The notes: generated by a model not told the origin, from the sequence alone. Counted from the first letter of the stretch, positions 1 through 12,950 are shown. The stretch is 64,000 bases of DNA from Acanthochromis polyacanthus (GCF_021347895.1 NC_067118.1:34899255-34963254), one strand, 5' to 3'. Numbers and translations: made by a program.

Positions 1-126
1 TTTATTTTAAGGTAAAAGTTCCTTGAAATAAGTTTTTTTTCTTATTTTGAGAGGGGCATTTTTTCCAGTGCATTTGAATAGATAATACATTTGCTGTTTT
101 TCAAAATGATTCCTCTTCATGTGTAC

Positions 127-188
127 CTGTCTGCTGGCGGTCCAGAATTTCTTCTGAAAAAACTCCAGTTTCATCTGGATGCCCACAG
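127..188 (-). CDS. cacna2d3: cacna2d3 window exon 23 of 23
   Basis: This 62-nt exon encodes AVGIQMKLEFFQKKFWTASR then Q, ending in phase 0 at donor GTACAC. The acceptor is ctttcag. This is the most 3' exon in the window; the remaining coding exons must lie to the left of position 1. Confidence 0.94.
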
Positions 189-3100
189 CTGAAAGAAGCA
201 CAATGCAGTCACTGAGACGTAGCAACAGGCCATGCGTATTTCTGTATGTTCAAGTGCATTGTCATCTTCAAAAGTCATCCTACAGGCAAGGTGGAGCATT
301 AAGATACACACAAAGTCAAAGTGTATCATTTGTTAACCCTGAAAGAGGGAAAAGCCACAAACAATTCCAATGGAGAAAATCCCTGTGAGACAAAATGGGT
401 CAAAAGGGCAAGGACACACTGCATCACACATGTGTCAGGCTGTTTTTCTGGGAGGCTGAGTGCTGGTGTGTCTATATAATACTGTGCAATGTTCACACAT
501 GTATGTGCAGATGCTGCTAACACTCTCAGAATTTCCCATGATTCTAAACCAGAGCTCATTCTCCACGGGCACATGAAATCCATCCCTTTCATCAGCCTGC
601 CTCCCTGTTGATATCCCGACAGTCGATTCCCGAGTTGGTACACAGAGCTGTTCTTACTTCCATAAGCCTCATCTCAGCAGGTCCCTAAAATGCACAGATC
701 TGACCAGAATTCCTTGCCTGGAAAAAAAACAAAAAACCATCGCTGACATTAAATGTGTCAGCTTTTTTCAGAGTTGGCTGTGGAAAGATTGGCACATTCA
801 CCACAGGCTTTAAGTCCCTCCCTCTCCTTCTCATCCTCCTCTCCCAGTACTCCATGCTACTGAGACTCAAAGGACCCTAGCTCTCGCTCAGTGGGGGTTT
901 GTCATACTTTGGGGGTCTATAAATCTTTCCAGGAGCAAATTTCAGAGCCTCATCCAAACGGAGAGCAGGCAGGTAGTAAACTAAATGGAAGGGAATGAGG
1001 CATTTGAATGGATTTAACAGCTGGGAGGTATGAAAGATATACTGATTGGCATGACATTTGTTAACTTACTGTATCTAGCTGATACAGTCCACATATAATC
1101 TACAATTATGCATATACATATATATGTGTGTATGTGCATGTGTGCATGTGTGTAGGCAATACAGCAAATATATGCAATACAAACTGCTATTTTACTGTCT
1201 TTATTTCAGCTATGAGAATTTTCTTTTCACACAAAATGAGGGAAAATGCAAAAGACTGAATGCAAAGTATGGAGTGCATTCACTTTTAAAGGGCAGTGGA
1301 AGCTTAGTCACCACAGACCTCCGTTTAAAAAAAAAGGCAACAGCTTGCCAGATACACAGTTTATTTCCAACCTGATTGTCCCACATTTGTGCAGACATGC
1401 TAGCGAATTCCTCTTGAAAAAAAAGTAGCCATGCCACAAAGCACGTATTTACTCATTTATGAAACTATGGAGGTGTTTGAAATTACACATTATTAAAATT
1501 CCTTCTTTAGATATGTTGTTTTTATTTATTCTTTATTAAATAGTAGCTATTTAACAAATATCTTCTCAATATTTCACCATCTGTGCTACTGGAGTCAGTC
1601 CTGTCATATGAAAAAAATATCATGAAAATATAATACATATATTTTTTGTCAATTTGATAAAATGATTATTCTCATTTTGCCCCATTTGCTGATTTGATTT
1701 TAATCTGGCTTATATATACACAAATGGGGATACGTAGTAGTATAACAGCAGTATGGCTATACTGTTTTAGAATAGGCACTACTATTATTCACACTACAGG
1801 ACACTGGCAGTTACGTATGTAGCTTAACTGTTGTAGTAGTGGGAGCATTAACTGTACACTGACATTGTTTTTCAGCACAAAGCTTTATGTTACAAAATAA
1901 AACACAGAAAGCGTCACCAGATGCTAACATGTGACGGCATTTTATCAGTGGGAAATATTCCTTCGGCTTGCATTTAGTTGAGTGTGTTTGCGTGTTTAAG
2001 AGCGGTGGGGTGCTACTGTGGCCTGTTTTAGCTCTTGCCCAGAGGAACAGGTGCAGATTATCCCGTCATAAGCTTTGCCAGATCCTTTCAGCAGCCCACC
2101 ATTTCTACACCCACATGGAAAACCCAGGAGGAGAGGCTAATTTAAGATGCTGGGCAACAGCTATGGAAACACACATGGTACAAAACCAGGAAGAACCTAA
2201 ATCATTAGGACAATTGAAGACACACGATCATCTATGCTGACAAAGAACTGCAAAACAAAAAACTGTGACCAGGGAGGAGGAAAAAACAAACAAGTTGTCA
2301 AACGAAAGGACTATGAATTCTATAAGATAAAATCTTCACATAATTTGAAGATGCTAAACTATTTTATGTATACATAGCATGTGAAATGAATAAAACTAGA
2401 TTTTAAATGTTGATACATGTACATATATTGAGTATCTGCACAGCAAGGAAAAATGTGTTTAACTTAAATCCAATAGGAACAGTGCAGGAGTTTGATCTGT
2501 GAAATGGCATTAGAGGTTAAAAGTGCACTGATGTTGGCTGTTACCAAGAAGTCGGATCAAAACAAAAGCCTAAATCTGTCTCACGAACAGTCAGGAATTT
2601 TCTGTACTGAGGGGGGAACATTTAATTTCCCTAGGTATGATTTAAAAACTTGGGGGTATTTATGCTCTGAGCTGGGTTTATGAGTCCAAAGATGAAGAGA
2701 CATAAAATCCACTCCAAATCCACCCCATCACCAATCTCCTATCAGTGCAATCCCAGGCAGACACAAATGACAACCCACTTTAAACCCCACCAATATTTGG
2801 GATTCTAATAAGGATTTTATGAATGTATACGTCCATCAGCGCGAGAGTGCATCTGAGCGTGGATATTTGCTCATGTACTGCAGCAAAGGCAATTAAAAGT
2901 GTCTGAACTATGCACGCTAGGGTGTTGTTGCTCTCTGATCGAGTGTGTGCACGCATCAATTTACATTCCAGCAACAGCAAAAACACCTCTAGGACAACGA
3001 CGCACACCCCCACACACACACACTCAAGCACGAACACAGATTTTCCTGAGAGATGGAGCGATTCACAAACTCGGTGGCACAGCAACAACACAGCACAGGG

Positions 3101-4603
3101 GGGTTTCATTTCAAGATGCTGAGCAGCTCCCAGAGGAGGAGCAGAACAAGAAGCTGCATGACACGGGCTCCACTGACCTCTCCCTTGTGTGTTCTCGTTT
3201 AGATGAAATTGACACTTGATCGATTGTCGTAAAATTCCAGTTTTTGGCCAAATCTCAAATGGCTCTCTGAATTAGTCAAAAGATTTAAAAGAAAACATCA
3301 CATGCAAAGAACCATCTTTGTAGTTTGCCCTTAAGGCCTTCATGCCACATGCACTGAATGCATCACAGAAGATGTGTGAGTCACACGGTGAAAATACGCT
3401 ATTCGGGTATGGGGAGGAATTGTAGGGCATGGTGTTTCTCTCTCTCTCTTTTTGTAAATTGATGATTAACATTTTTAGACATTGCAGCACAAACACAAAC
3501 AGACTGTCTAGACACATAAACCATATGGGCATTTAGCAAATACAAAGGTGTCATCACACATTTGAGGATGAAATGTGCGTAGGTGTGCCACTCAAATGTG
3601 CATACGAGTGTGGATGCGTGTGTGTGCGTATGTGGGTGTGTGTTCAGGTGCATGTTCCTGTATGTGCATTCATGCATACACTAACTGCTCGAATCTGATA
3701 TCTTCACTCACTTAGCACAATAAATAGGATCTGGTGACACAAAGTGACTTCAGTTTTTAATGTACATGACAAAATGAAAATAACTGCCATGCCCCTAAGC
3801 AGGAAAAAAAGAATATAAATATGGATAAACTGGAGGGCAAATACCAGGGAGGATACTGAAAGCCAAGGTCAGCTTGTAAGCTTTATCATTTTCATCGTTA
3901 AAAATGATTCAATCATTAATCTCATCCTGTCTCTTCCTTTGTTCAGTTTTTTTTTTGCTTCTCCTTGAAGTGACCCATGAGCTTAACAGTCAATCTATTT
4001 ACATGCAAAAAAAAGGGAAAAAAGCTATGTAAATGTACTGCAACAGCTTAATATCCCACTGTGTGTGTGCATGCGTATGTGTGCATTCGTGCGTTCTGTG
4101 TTGCTGTGCTGGGGGCGTGTTCTGCCAGCCCTTCTGCCCACGGCTCACACATAATATCATCAGAGTATGCCAGAGCAACGGACATCCTCTCACAATGTTC
4201 ACCGCGCGTTCAAGTGTTGGAGTGTTTGCGTAGACACACTGCAAGACAGATCTTGTTCATTTCTTGCCACAGATATAGGAGGTAACGTGAATGTCAGCGA
4301 ACGTGTTTGTGCTGTGATTTAGGAGGCACAGCTGTCCGCTGGGAGATGACACACCATCACACTCACCAATACAACTGGGGACAGGGAGAGCGAGAGAGCA
4401 AAACAGAGAGAGAGAGGCAGAGGGAGAAAGAAAGAGTGCTGCGATGGTCTCAACAAAAAAGAAAGCAAAAATTCAACTATGTCAAGCAGAAACAGAGGAA
4501 AATTAAGGGGAAAAGGAAAACAAATACAATACAGAAAAAGAAAATAAGAGGTTGAGAGATAGTGAGAGAGCAACTGAGAGACAGAGACAAGAAAATAAGC
4601 AGC

Positions 4604-4709
<106 letters not shown>

Positions 4710-5024
4710 CAGAGCTTCCCAACTCCAGTGATTCCCAGACTGGCTGGCAGTGAGCTCTGTGCTCTGATCTGCCTGCTCTGATGGGGTTTCATGCCCTCAC
4801 AAGTGTTGTTGGGGATCCTGAGGGCAACACAGGTTTCGGCTGTTGATCTCGTCCTCTCTAATTCTCTCCTATTGACCATATCAGCCTGCACAGATGAGAG
4901 TCAGGACAAGCTAATCTCAGCCTTACTGACGGCTAATGGATCATCAACCAATGACAGTGAGTACAATACAAAAAGGGAGCTAAAAGAACACTGAACGCAA
5001 GCGGTCCAACGACGACTGGCAGAT

Positions 5025-5031
5025 ATGAGAG
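5025..5031 (+). CDS. lrtm1: lrtm1 coding exon 1 (start codon, 7 nt)
   Basis: Only ATGAGAG is coding here, followed by donor GTAGGA at 5032. Joined to exon 2 it gives M-R-V-I-L-V-C-A-L-L, a good signal peptide start. The choice is inferred from phase and the resulting hydrophobic leader; an alternative start at 6650 would require reading through the exon 2 polypyrimidine tract and acceptor. The 5' UTR extends left by an unknown amount, with a long (GA)n tract about 320 bp upstream. Confidence 0.62.
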
Positions 5032-5086
5032 GTAGGAGCTCCATGTGTGTGTTTGTATATGTGCATGGCTGGGCAGGCCAGCGTGC

Positions 5087-5112
5087 TGATCACTGTTGTA
5101 TAACAGTGATCA
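5087..5112 (+). repeat. 11-bp inverted repeat in lrtm1 intron 1
   Basis: tgatcactgtt (5087-5097) and aacagtgatca (5102-5112) pair perfectly around a 4-nt loop, about 55 bp after the lrtm1 exon 1 donor. Confidence 0.9.
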
Positions 5113-5872
5113 CAAAATATTTGCTTCTCACACTGAAACAGTTGCATGCAAAAGCACATTCACATATTTATGTCTATTAGCATTGCCTCTGAATTTTTGC
5201 TGTTGCCATTTGGTATTGAAATTTGCACCAGGCTGATTTAAAGTGGTACTTGCATGTCATTACAAACTTATTTGTGTGCACTTTGCACTGGAGGGACACA
5301 TCACAGCAAAGAGCCATTCTCCTGTGTTGACCTCATTCCAGAGCTGCTGTTACAAAGCTCCACTGAGCTGATGCTGTGTTCATTTCTGTCTGTATGTGCA
5401 CTGTATCTATATGACTTTGTTTATGAGTAAATGTACACATTTGCTCATGTGAGTCAATGCATTCTTGCATACACACACTCAGACTTCAATAACAAGGATG
5501 CATTACACAGGGCTTTGCACTACAGCGTGTTAAATCTCAACCCAGCCACGTTATGAGGCTTTTTTTAACACAGTATCATAACAGCAACACTGCCAAGAGC
5601 CACTGTAACAAAGTAACATCTGAGATTAGACCTGGGAGCACGTGTGCATGGATACTTGTAAACTTGTAAATCATTATTCGATGCAAAAGGTCCACTAGAC
5701 AATACTTTTATTAATGCAGTAGTTCCATTTGAATTAGCGGACCATGTTATGACATTTATTCAAGGAAAAAATCATGTATTTGTCATAAAACACTGCTGTT
5801 AACTGCTGAATGCTAAATGGCAGTTGTGTGTGTATAGTGCTGTGTTCAGTTTCACACACACCTTAATCACAC

Positions 5873-6033
5873 CTAATCAACCAACCACCTTAGTGATTGG
5901 TTGATTAGTACTGCTATTTGCTGCACGGTGTTTTCGAATATATTTCCGGAAAGAAGTATCAGGCCTTTGTGAGATTCGGAGCTGCCTCCGACAAAGGCAT
6001 CATTTTGATTCTTGTGGGAGATTCTGCCTGATA
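5873..6033 (+). repeat. cluster of nested inverted repeats
   Basis: ctaatcaaccaa (5873-5884) pairs with ttggttgattag (5897-5908). Just after, tatcaggc (5957-5964) pairs with gcctgata (6026-6033), enclosing gcctttgt/acaaaggc (5963-5970, 5991-5998) and tcggag/ctccga (5976-5981, 5986-5991). It may be a MITE remnant or a structured element in lrtm1 intron 1. Confidence 0.8.
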
Positions 6034-6686
6034 CAGACGAAAACGAGATAGCATCATTTTGAGAAAACATTAAATATTCCCAGGTATGAAAATTGCCGTG
6101 AAATTGCTTACAAAGAACATTTTAGTTGTTGTGCCTATGAAAATAGACATGGTGCTGCTTATCTATCTGTTCAGTATCTGCCACTGCAACTTGTAAACTA
6201 GCTGCATTCACAGGCTTGGGTCAGAGCTTCATTTCATTGAGCCTCGAGCTAGTCAAGCCAATGCTATAAATACTGCTGTAATGTTCCAGAAGGAATGGAC
6301 ATGTGAAGTTATCTCAAAGGGAATCAGACACCCAATATGTGCTGCATATGGATTTGTGTGTGGGTGAGGGGTTATGAGGCTTTGGTGAAGTCACCAAGGG
6401 CCACTGTCTAAGGGGGTGGGAGGTAGGAGTTGGCTTATTAGTAATGAGTTTACTTTCTTGTTATCAGACAAACAACATTATCGGAACAGAAACTAACTGA
6501 AATAAAGACTTCATGCATTTATATATATTTTATTCATGTAACAGTAGAATAGGATATTACTGAAAGTGAAATTAAAATCTTTAATCTTTCAAATATGGAC
6601 GTGCAGCGTGTTTCATGTATGGCTGCAAATAATCTACCCGTGCTTTTAAATGTCTAATCCAATACTATGTCCTCGTGTCTCCACAG

Positions 6687-7071
6687 TGATACTGGTGTGT
6701 GCTCTCCTCTCCCCCCTGTCTCTGTCACATGCCTGTCCAAAGGAGTGCAGCTGCAACAGCAACACCAAAGTAGTAGACTGCCGGGGCCGAGGCCTCTATG
6801 ATATCCCTCGACGACTGCATCCTGACACTCAAGAACTGTACCTCCAAGACAACCGTATCAGGGGGCTGGGATCAATGGCTTTCAGGGAAATACCCCTTGT
6901 CCGCATTCTTGATCTCTCTAATAACTCTATAACATCTATTTCGCCAACTGCTCTGCTCGGTCTGAGGACTCTGCAGCGCCTCAGCTTGGCCGACAACAGC
7001 CTCAGAGAACTCGACAAGCGGTTGCTGGGACCTATCCGTTCACTTTCGCACCTCGACCTCTCGCACAACAG
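6687..7071 (+). CDS. lrtm1: lrtm1 coding exon 2 (signal peptide, LRRNT, LRRs)
   Basis: This 385-nt exon follows acceptor gtctccacag. It encodes the rest of the signal peptide, the LRRNT cap CPKECSCN...VVDC and LRRs with the LxxLxLxxN pattern (LYLQDNRI, LDLSNNSI, LSLADNSL, LDLSHNR). It ends at donor GTTAAG in phase 2. The LRR array is regular and has no stop codons. Confidence 0.95.
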
Positions 7072-7195
7072 GTTAAGTTTTGACATTGGAAAAGATCACA
7101 TTTGTTAAGTTGCCTGTCCAGTACATACTATAAACTGATGCTTATGTAACTCACTGAATCCTGTCTCGTTTCCATCCCACTGCCCCTTCTGTCAG

Positions 7196-7401
7196 CCTGT
7201 GGGGTTTGCCCGGAGTCATGGGGGACAGTTTGCAGAACCTCAGCCACCTGGGGCTAGCGCACAACAGGCTGACAAGATTGGACCGCTCCCTGTTGGAGGC
7301 TCTGACTCACCTGGACAGCCTCACACTACGAGGCAACCCCTGGAGGTGTGACTGCCAGCTTATAGGCCTCAAACTCTGGCTGGAGACCTACCTCTTTAAA
7401 G
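7196..7401 (+). CDS. lrtm1: lrtm1 coding exon 3 (last LRRs and LRRCT)
   Basis: This 206-nt exon after acceptor ttctgtcag encodes the final LRRs (LSHLGLAHNRL, LDSLTLRGNPW) and the start of the LRRCT cap (WRCDCQLIGLKLWLETYLFK). It ends at donor GTGAGA in phase 1. The preceding intron is only 124 bp. Confidence 0.95.
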
Positions 7402-8712
7402 GTGAGACTGCTAGAAGCTCCAGGGGACTGAAGAATGTCTGTAGCTTTTCCAGCGTTTATTCATCACAATGCCTTTTCTGCTGGGCATAGTGTTAAATTA
7501 TGGTAATACTGCGCTTTTTATAAAGGAACATATTCTTGGCATTTTGACTTTATTGAATAGTTCCAGTGGAGATATGCAGGAAATGTGGGAAGGAGAGCAG
7601 GGGAATGGGGTGAAGCAAAAAATGCAGGAAGCTGAAAGTTAAAGCAGGGGCTCAGCTGCTGAGGGCACCCATGTGTTCTACACTTTAATCATTCAACCAT
7701 TGGATCAAGCTGGTGCAGATGGCCTTTAATAGAACCAAATATCTTAAAACCAGCAGCACAGAGCTGATGCAATCATTTGTGGTAAAATGGCACTTTACAA
7801 ATGACAATCTCTTTTAAAGATTAAAAAGGGACCCCAAATGGATTATCTGTTTACATGCTTGACACAGCGAAGATAAGACCATGTTAAAAGTTCTGCTCAG
7901 CTATTAAAGATGTTGGAATGAGCAGTTAATTTGATTAGTACTGTGTAAGAAATGAAGACTACTAGCAAGTCAGACATGTATTAGATAATATGATGGCTTA
8001 CAACATTTACAGCTTTAACTATTCATGCACAATCTCACCAAAAGACTGAGCTACACCCAGAGGGAGTTAATAGGGGCAATTAAGCAGTATTTGTCATTGC
8101 GAACCACATTATTTCCCATGCTACATCAAACCTTGCATGCATTAGATAACAAAATTACCACTGTACAATGAAAGCTCGACTTGCTCGGAGTTGACTGGCC
8201 CGCCTACACGCCTATGGTGCCCTGACACAGTTTTCGTCTTAAAGGCTGAAAATTCTAATTACTGCAAAACAGAACAATGGACTGAGATACAAGGATGTAT
8301 GCTTAATAGCAAACCAGTGGTTAATCAGGCAGGCAGAAAGGAAGCGTGTGACAGATCGTGCTCGACACGAATACAGAGAGATGAATAGTAAAGAGTTTTA
8401 CGGGACGCGCGGAGGGCAGCTTAAGGAGTTCTAACTCAATGCTTTCCCCAACAGAATCCATTCATTCGTTTCTTGTGATCCCACTGAGTTTGAGCTGTTA
8501 ATCATATCACACTTGCTAATGCTGACCCATAAAATAAGCCAACGAACCCTAGATTTAAAAAAAATACGAAGTTATAGGTTGTTTTAGACTAAATTATGAT
8601 AATTATAATTGTGGTTTCCTGCTGCCAAATAGGAAACAGGTAATTAGCAGTTCTCCCTATTCCTTCCTGCACCCACATTGGTCTTATCTAACTCTTTAAC
8701 TCTGATCCCAAG

Positions 8713-9242
8713 GTGGAGTGGTTGACGAAGTGCTTTGCTCCCAGCCAGAAGATATGAGGGAGAGAGACCTGCAGAAAATCCCTTACCAGCTCTTCCATGC
8801 CTGTATGACTACAAGCTATCATTACCTGTTTGCCAACATACACCACCTGGAGTCGGAGAGGCTAATGCGAGGCCACACCCATGGCAACCACGCTCATCCC
8901 TCCAGCCACACTCTCCACGTCCCCATGGCAATGGGGGAGGGCTTCGGTGGCGGTGGGGGAGGCGGTGGGGGAGGAGCAGGGGGCATGACAGAGTGTGAAA
9001 CTAAGCAGAGGCAACGGCCTGTCAACTTGCGTCATGCTATCGCCACAGTGATCATCACCGGCGTGGTGTGTGGGATCGTGTGTCTGATGATGCTGGCTGC
9101 AGCGGTGTATGGATGCGCCTACGCTGCTATCATGGCCAAATATCAGCGGGAGTTAAAGAAGAACGAGGAGTTGGCAGCAGCGCAGGGAGCAGATCATGCC
9201 ACAGCAGATGAGAAGGAACCACTGGAGAACGCCATCGCCTAG
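8713..9242 (+). CDS. lrtm1: lrtm1 coding exon 4 (stalk, TM helix, cytoplasmic tail)
   Basis: This terminal coding exon starts after acceptor cccaag. It completes the LRRCT cap (C208, C230), then gives a His-rich stretch and a pure glycine run (about 8946-8985), followed by a TM helix (VIITGVVCGIVCLMMLAAA). The cytoplasmic tail begins AKYQRELKKNEE and ends ENAIA before TAG at 9240-9242. The glycine run is unlike the human stalk and may be polymorphic. Confidence 0.95.
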
Positions 9243-10320
9243 GAGACGATAATATTAAACCTGGACTTGAAACCCGGGCCTCAACCCTTTAACCTACTCG
9301 TCTCTGGATGCAATGTGTGTGCATGTATGTTTGAGAGAAAACAAAAAAGAAGAGAGAGAGAAAGAGTGAGATTCTTTATTTTTGTCTATGTTCACTTCAT
9401 TTCTGAGACTTGGGTAGCTAAATTCCACAGGTATTTGACTATGCACTGATGAGAAGACTATCTTCTACTGTATGCGGGTTTGAGGGGCAGGCCAAAGAAT
9501 TCAAACATATAAATTTCATTTTGTCTGAGAAATGCATATCATTGATAGGAACAAATTGCTATATATTTATAATTGTGTACTTGTAGGTATAATAGTAAAG
9601 CTCTGGTATTTATAAAATGGATTATAGAATTTGGTTGTTGTCCATGATTTTGAGTCTGTTTTTGACGTAATTTTGAAAACTCATAGTAGGCAGCTGATGT
9701 CAGTTATGTCCTAAGTTATTTGTATCATTGATGTGAGTGTCTGAGAGCAAGAGTGAGACTGTTCATGTCAGTGTTTCATTTGTGCTTGAGCGTATGGGTG
9801 AAGATGTATACTGTGAGCTCATATTACAGAGAATTATGCGTCTGTGCCTAATACCGTTATAAAGCTTTGAGGAGGAAATATGTTTTTTGGGATATTTTTC
9901 TGACGACTGAACTGAAAATGGGAAATTCGTTGAAGCAATAATGAAACAAACTAAAACGAAAACAACGACAACAAAACCCGGACTCAGCCTTGTTGTTTTT
10001 CTATGACTTTATAGGTTCATCAGTCTGAGTTCTCATTCTGCTGCGCACCATCACACCCACACACACAAACTTTTAGAAGTACAGTTTTTTGAGATCAGTG
10101 AAGTCTTGTTTGTTAGTGAGTTAACGCTGATTACATAATGGTAGTCATGTCCTTCAAAATGTATTATATAAAATAAAAGGAAATATTTTACCTGATTACT
10201 GTATGTACACTGGCAATTAATTTCAGAAGGTATGCATGGGAAAACTATCTTTTAAGGAGGTGTAATTGGGGGAATATTAAGTCTACTTTATAGTGTAATT
10301 CTCAACAACTTAGAATAAAC
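9243..10320 (+). other. lrtm1: probable lrtm1 3' UTR with AATAAA candidates
   Basis: There is no open frame of interest here. AATAAA hexamers occur at 10172-10177 and 10314-10319 on the plus strand, followed by unremarkable sequence and then a Tc1-like insertion from about 10768. A 3' UTR of roughly 0.9-1.1 kb is therefore plausible, but the cleavage site cannot be fixed without transcripts. Confidence 0.4.
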
Positions 10321-10767
10321 TAGGCAGTTTGCCACCTTGATGAAATGTCAGAGTCTGAGTACAATAATGACTCATCTCAATGCAGAATTTTGTCAAACCC
10401 AGTCAGATTTTCTGTAGCCAAAATCCTCTGATGAAAAAAAGTCACTTGATGCTTTGGTCATGTTCTCATGTCGATAATACACATTGAATTTAACTGAGTA
10501 GTAGTTCTCAATTTCTCGATTCATGGAGGGGAAAAGCAATTTTTTTTAATGTTTAAGGCTTTTATGGGTTATCTTGAGATTGGTATTTATTTATCAGGGT
10601 TTTGCCCCTCTGAGTTTAATGTGCTGCTGGGACATTTTTATTCTTTTGGGTTCTTAGGATGATTGATCTTTTTTACATCAAAAACTTGGTAGTTAAAACA
10701 CACAGAATATTGTGGGTTATACTTGCTATTGTGTTAATAATTTGGGAGAGATAAGTGTAAATACATA

Positions 10768-11893
10768 TACACTACCAGTCAGAAGTTTGGACACACCTTC
10801 TCATTTAATGTTTTTTCTTTATTTTCATGACTACTTACATGGTGGATTCTCACTGAAGGCATCAAAACTATGAATGAACACATGTGGGATTATGCAGTAA
10901 ACAAAAAAGTGTGAAATGAGTCAAAACATGTTTTAGATTTTAGATTCTTCAAAGTAGCCACCCTTTGCTATGATTACTGCTTTGCACACTCTTGGTATTC
11001 TCTCCATGAGGTAGAACCTGAAATGGTTTTCCAACAGTCTTAAAGGAGTTCCCAGAGATGGTGAGCACTAGATGGCCTTTTTACCCTTTTCCATCTCCTC
11101 CCAAAACATCTCGATTGGGTTTAGGTCAGGTGACTGAGGAGGCCAGGTCATCTGACGCAACACTCCATCACTCTCTTTCTTGTTCAAATAGCCCTTACAC
11201 AGCCTACAGGTGTGTTTGGGGTCATTGTCTCATTGAAAAACACATCATGGTCCAACTAAACGCAAATCAGATAGGATGGGATGGTATGTTGTTGCAAGAT
11301 GCTGTGGTAGCCATGCTAGTTCAGTGTGCCTTCAGTTTTGAACAAATCCCCAACAGTGTCACCAGCAAAGCACCCCCACACCATCACACCTCGTCCACCA
11401 TGCTTCATGTTGGGAACCATGCACCTTTTCTGCATCACACAAAGACACGGAGCGTGGAACCAAAGATTTCAAATTTAAACTCATTAGACCAAAGAACAGA
11501 TTTCCACTGGTCTATGGTCCATTCCCTTGCATTCCTTGGTCCAAACAAATCTCTTCTGCTTGTTGCTTTTCCTTAGTACTGGTTTCTGAGCAGCTTTTTG
11601 ACCACAAAGGCCTGATTGGCGCCATCTCCTCTGAACAGTTGACGTAGAGATGTGTCTGCTGCTCGAACTCTGTGTGGCATTCATTTGAGCTCTAATCTGA
11701 GGTGCTGTTAACTTGCGATTTCAGACTCTGGTGACTTGGTTGAAGTTGTCCTCAGCAGCAGAGGAGACTCTTGGTCTTCCTTTCCTGGGGTGGTCCTCAT
11801 GTGAGTCAGTTTCATTGCAGCACTTGTTGGTTTTGCAACTGCACTTGGTGATACATTCAAAGTTTTTGTAATTTTCCAGACTGACCGACCTTT
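10768..11893 (-). mobile_element. truncated Tc1-like DNA transposon
   Basis: The left end reads cactaccagtcagaagtttg, the terminal inverted repeat of a common fish Tc1 family. The transposase would be read on the minus strand, and the plus strand carries its antisense, for example tctcgattgggtttaggtca at about 11110-11129. Premature stops and small indels break the frame. Similarity fades around 11893 and the second terminal repeat is missing, so the copy is 5'-truncated and cannot move by itself. Confidence 0.85.
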
Positions 11894-12830
11894 TGGCGGG
11901 TAGTATATATCAAGGTTGTCTCTTTGACATTATACTTTCCTTATGGATATTGCATGGCCTTCCTTTTTTTCTGATGTAGTTTCCTGACAGAATTGCAATG
12001 GATTACTGATATCAGATTATAAATCAATATTTTTTATTTGTGTTATTTTATTGTATTTAAAATGTCACAGCGAGAATACTGAGGCAATGTTTTTAGGTGA
12101 CATTCAAAATGTAGCTTGCTGTGCACATTGCAAGCATCCATTATTATCCATCTGTAATTAGCTATCACAATCGATTTTTTTTTAGCTCATTCAGTGCCGT
12201 GTGAAGCCACATGAATGTAAACAGATGCCTTTGGTACCAACGCCTGACCTGACTTTTATGGCTCTGTGTGTATTACGGCAGCAGACTCACTGCACGTGGA
12301 TCAGGATGTGACCACAAATACTGACACACACAAGAAGACACGCTGGCACACACACAGGCCTGTACGGACACACACAGTAACATTGTGACTCAAGTGATGT
12401 CTGCAGGGCCCGTGGTGTGTGATGTCATCAGCCTGTCCTGTTAAGTTAGTGTATTAGCGTATTCACAAGTCTGCAGCTCAGTGGAGCGCAGGGCAGCGAA
12501 AACTGGCCCTAACCGGCCTACGCTAAATTTGCATTCTAGCCTACATCTCTCTTCCCATCTGACTCTTATATAAAATCATCCTTACAGACATCCCCCGATC
12601 TGACAAGCATGATCGTCATTACTGCACATCAGCACCCACAGTAACAATAGGGTCTTGATAAATCCTTGCTGCTGATTAGTCATTTGGATCTCTGCTAAGC
12701 AGGATTTCAGAGAACGCTATTATCTTAAAACAACAGTGATTAAGTCAACAGGGTCAAATAACACCGTGGGCTGGTGTAAACTGTGGGCTGCTTGTATACC
12801 ACTCTGCTAAAAATCTGACAAGCGCATGTG

Positions 12831-12832
<2 letters not shown>

Positions 12833-12872
<40 letters not shown>

Positions 12873-12950
12873 CGTGTGTGTGTGTGCGTGTGTGTGTGTG
12901 CGTGCATGTGCGTGTGTGTGTGTGTGTGCGTGCATGTGTGTGTGCGTGCA
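12833..12950 (+). repeat. (TG)n compound microsatellite
   Basis: TG repeats are interrupted by CG and CA steps (tgcgtgtgtg, gcgtgcatg). Alternating purine-pyrimidine sequence of this kind can form Z-DNA. All overlapping ORFs in three frames are repeat translations. Confidence 0.95.

Larger units (their letters stand above)
5025..9242 (+). other. lrtm1: lrtm1 gene nested antisense in a cacna2d3 intron
   Basis: This gene encodes leucine-rich repeat and transmembrane domain protein 1, a single-pass type I membrane protein. Four exons (5025-5031, 6687-7071, 7196-7401, 8713-9242) join in phase to 376 codons including the stop, giving 375 residues. The order is: signal peptide (about 1-18), cysteine-rich LRRNT cap (C19, C23, C25, C34), about five LRRs, LRRCT cap (NPWRCDC near 178-184, C208, C230), a low-complexity glycine-rich stalk, a TM helix (about 309-334), and a short basic then acidic cytoplasmic tail. 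The TM block VIITGVVCGIVCLMMLAAA is nearly the LRTM1 signature I recall, and differs from LRTM2. The whole gene sits opposite cacna2d3 exons 22-23, as in other vertebrates. The function of LRTM1 is poorly defined; receptor-signalling and muscle roles have been proposed. Confidence 0.93.

Noticed and set aside
6650..7108. Starting lrtm1 at the ATG at 6650
   Set aside because: The first 12 codons would run through the polypyrimidine tract and AG of a good acceptor (gtctccacag); the spliced start at 5025 gives a cleaner signal peptide.
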